Assembly (NCBI GenBank): GCA_030638625.1
Contig: DAOWEE010000235.1
Span: 1-6,163, forward strand
DNA: 6,163 nt
Reading direction: 5' to 3'
Origin: Methanosarcinales archaeon
Lineage (GTDB): Archaea; Halobacteriota; Methanosarcinia; Methanosarcinales; Methanocomedenaceae
In this document: positions 5,036-6,163 of the stretch, piece after piece
How positions within the stretch are numbered: position 1 is the first letter of the stretch
Layout of the letters: each line of letters begins with the position of its first letter
Program-made: the position numbers and the translations under genes
Notes under the pieces: generated by a model
What the model was told of the DNA's origin: nothing
The model's input: only the letters and a program-made list of their open reading frames with translations
The model's database searches: none

Positions 5036-6163
5036 ATGCAAATTCTTGTGGTTACAGGTAGGAAGGCGGCTGATACTGTCAATGCTGTTGTGGGCGGCAT
5101 TGCTGATGTACTGGTGCTGGACATTGATATCGCTGCATTCACCACTCCCTTGCGGCTTGAAAAATCCATGCCGCATAATAATTTTGACCTGATAATCATC
5201 CCTGGCCTGGTCTCGGCTGATTTTTCTCAATTGGAACAGCAGTTGAATACTCCTATCCGGCTGGGTCCGAAAAATGCTGTTGACCTGAGTCTGGTATTGT
5301 CTTCCCTGGAAGAAATTGAACTCTCAACATCCGTGCCTGCCTGTGAAATGCTCCACTCAAAGCGAATGGTGGCAGCCACATCTGAGCTGCATGATATTGA
5401 GATGGCTGCAATGCCTGCGTTCTTACTCAATGACCTGAAGATCGGGGGGGGTTCTATCATGAAGGTAATGGCGGAGGTGGTGGATTCCACGTCACTATCC
5501 AGGGATGAGCTTATTGAGAGGATAGTCCATTTCCAGGCAAAAGGCGCCGACATCATTGACCTGGGGGTTGGAATGGCTGCCACAGCCGCTGAGGTGGAAC
5601 AGGCCATCAAGACGGCCAGAGAGGCGGCGGCTGTGCCGTTGAGTATTGACACCCTGGACCCGCAACTGATTATGGCGGCGGTGGACTCGGGTGTGGATAT
5701 GGTGCTGAGTTTGAATTCTACTAATATGGAGGCTGTGGGGCCTGCCATTGCCAAAAAGGGTTTGGCGGCAGTGGTCATTCCAGATGGGGGAGAGGGGCTT
5801 GACAGTCTCATGATCAATATTAGCCGGGCACAGGAACTGGGTATATCGAGGATTCTTGCAGACCCGGTGCTGGAGCCCGGTCAGGGAATGGTTGATTCCA
5901 TGGGCAGGTATAAGCGATGCAGGGAGATGTTGCCAGACGTACCTATGTTCTTTGGTGTGGGCAATATTACTGAATTGATGGATGCGGATACGGTGGGTGT
6001 GAATGCTCTGCTGACTGCCATTAGCCGGGATGTGGGTGGTGATGTCCTGTTCACGCCGGAATATAGTGACAAGGCAAGGGGGAGCATATCTGAATTGAAG
6101 ACTGCGGCACAGATGATGGCACTGGCAGATTGGCGCAGCAGCCCGCCTAAAGACCTTGGTATT
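5036..6163 (+). CDS. Dihydropteroate-synthase-like protein, 3' end cut by the window
   Basis: The 376 codons present match the archaeal DHPS-like family (TIGR00284 type), also found beside tetrahydromethanopterin genes in some methylotrophic bacteria. Its exact reaction is not settled. Residues 1-130 form the family's N-terminal domain (ILVVTGRKAAD at 3-13, DLIIIPGLVSADFSQLE at 51-67, IRLGPKNAVDL at 74-84). The pterin-binding TIM-barrel-like part follows: IMKVMAEVVDSTSLSRDEL (141-159), GADIIDLGVG (170-179), VPLSIDTLDP (200-209), ILADPVLEPGQG (273-284) and MFFGVGNITELMDADTVGVNALL (304-326). These parallel the DHPS strands carrying NVTPDSF, GAdIIDIG, SIDT and DPGIGF, but the Asn of NVTPDSF is replaced. 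LFTPEYSDKARGS (338-350) and PKDLGI at the edge are family features; the C-terminus lies outside. The ATG at 5036 has a weak TTAGGT site 4 nt upstream. An eight-G run (5444-5451 region) stays in frame. Confidence 0.88.
   Translation, partial: MQILVVTGRKAADTVNAVVGGIADVLVLDIDIAAFTTPLRLEKSMPHNNFDLIIIPGLVSADFSQLEQQLNTPIRLGPKNAVDLSLVLSSLEEIELSTSVPACEMLHSKRMVAATSELHDIEMAAMPAFLLNDLKIGGGSIMKVMAEVVDSTSLSRDELIERIVHFQAKGADIIDLGVGMAATAAEVEQAIKTAREAAAVPLSIDTLDPQLIMAAVDSGVDMVLSLNSTNMEAVGPAIAKKGLAAVVIPDGGEGLDSLMINISRAQELGISRILADPVLEPGQGMVDSMGRYKRCREMLPDVPMFFGVGNITELMDADTVGVNALLTAISRDVGGDVLFTPEYSDKARGSISELKTAAQMMALADWRSSPPKDLGI

Noticed and set aside
5440..5455. Frameshift at the eight-G run in the DHPS-like gene
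   Set aside because: The frame stays open and family motifs appear on both sides in the same frame, so no shift is needed. The run is only a possible sequencing or slippage hotspot.
5227..5817. 196-residue open frame on the minus strand opposite the DHPS-like gene
   Set aside because: The plus-strand frame carries clear family motifs over the same DNA. The minus frame is a low-complexity Ser/Ala/Ile shadow.
1..6163. CRISPR array, insertion sequence, tRNA or rRNA
   Set aside because: No regularly spaced direct repeats, transposase-like protein, terminal inverted repeats around a gene, or tRNA/rRNA-like sequence was seen on either strand.

Overview
The window looks like chromosomal DNA of a methanogenic or methane-oxidising archaeon near the Methanosarcinales (Methanosarcina relatives or ANME-2). 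Three things support this: a DUF1699 protein, a stand-alone GMP synthase subunit B and an archaeosine-type radical SAM enzyme (both archaeal arrangements), and an archaeal dihydropteroate-synthase-like protein linked to methanopterin metabolism. Intergenic regions are AT-rich with TATA-like boxes, and several starts have purine-rich Shine-Dalgarno sites. The exact genus cannot be fixed from this sequence.

Layout. Positions 1-227 are AT-rich, with a structured hairpin near the left edge and two TTAATTAA palindromes ahead of a DUF1699 gene (228-617, +). That gene converges on a three-gene minus-strand block and is separated from it by a hairpin plus T-tract terminator (660-701). Read in its own direction, the block is guaAB (3800-2886), a coiled-coil/double-zinc-ribbon protein of unknown function (2874-1783) and the archaeosine radical SAM enzyme RaSEA (1728-700). 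The first junction has an 11-nt gap and the second 54 nt, so co-transcription is likely. guaAB is divergent from a small winged-helix regulator (4027-4317, +). The 226-bp region between them carries a matched inverted-repeat pair that could be the regulator's operator. A 336-bp gene-free stretch with small hairpins and a good TATA box follows. It leads into a short basic protein of unknown function (4654-4989) and a dihydropteroate-synthase-like gene (5036 onward) cut by the right edge.

How the genes fit together. GuaAB with its absent glutaminase partner makes GMP. GTP derived from GMP is the precursor of both the 7-deazaguanine that becomes archaeosine in tRNA (RaSEA step) and the pterin of methanopterin (the presumed area of the DHPS-like protein). 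Three recognisable enzymes here therefore sit on guanine-nucleotide branches; whether this is functional linkage or coincidence cannot be told from one window. The least explained items are the zinc-ribbon protein, which is built from an internal duplication and is visibly AT-richer than its neighbours, and the 111-residue protein upstream of the DHPS-like gene. No mobile element, CRISPR array, tRNA or rRNA was found, and I see no clear-cut new defence or metabolic system.
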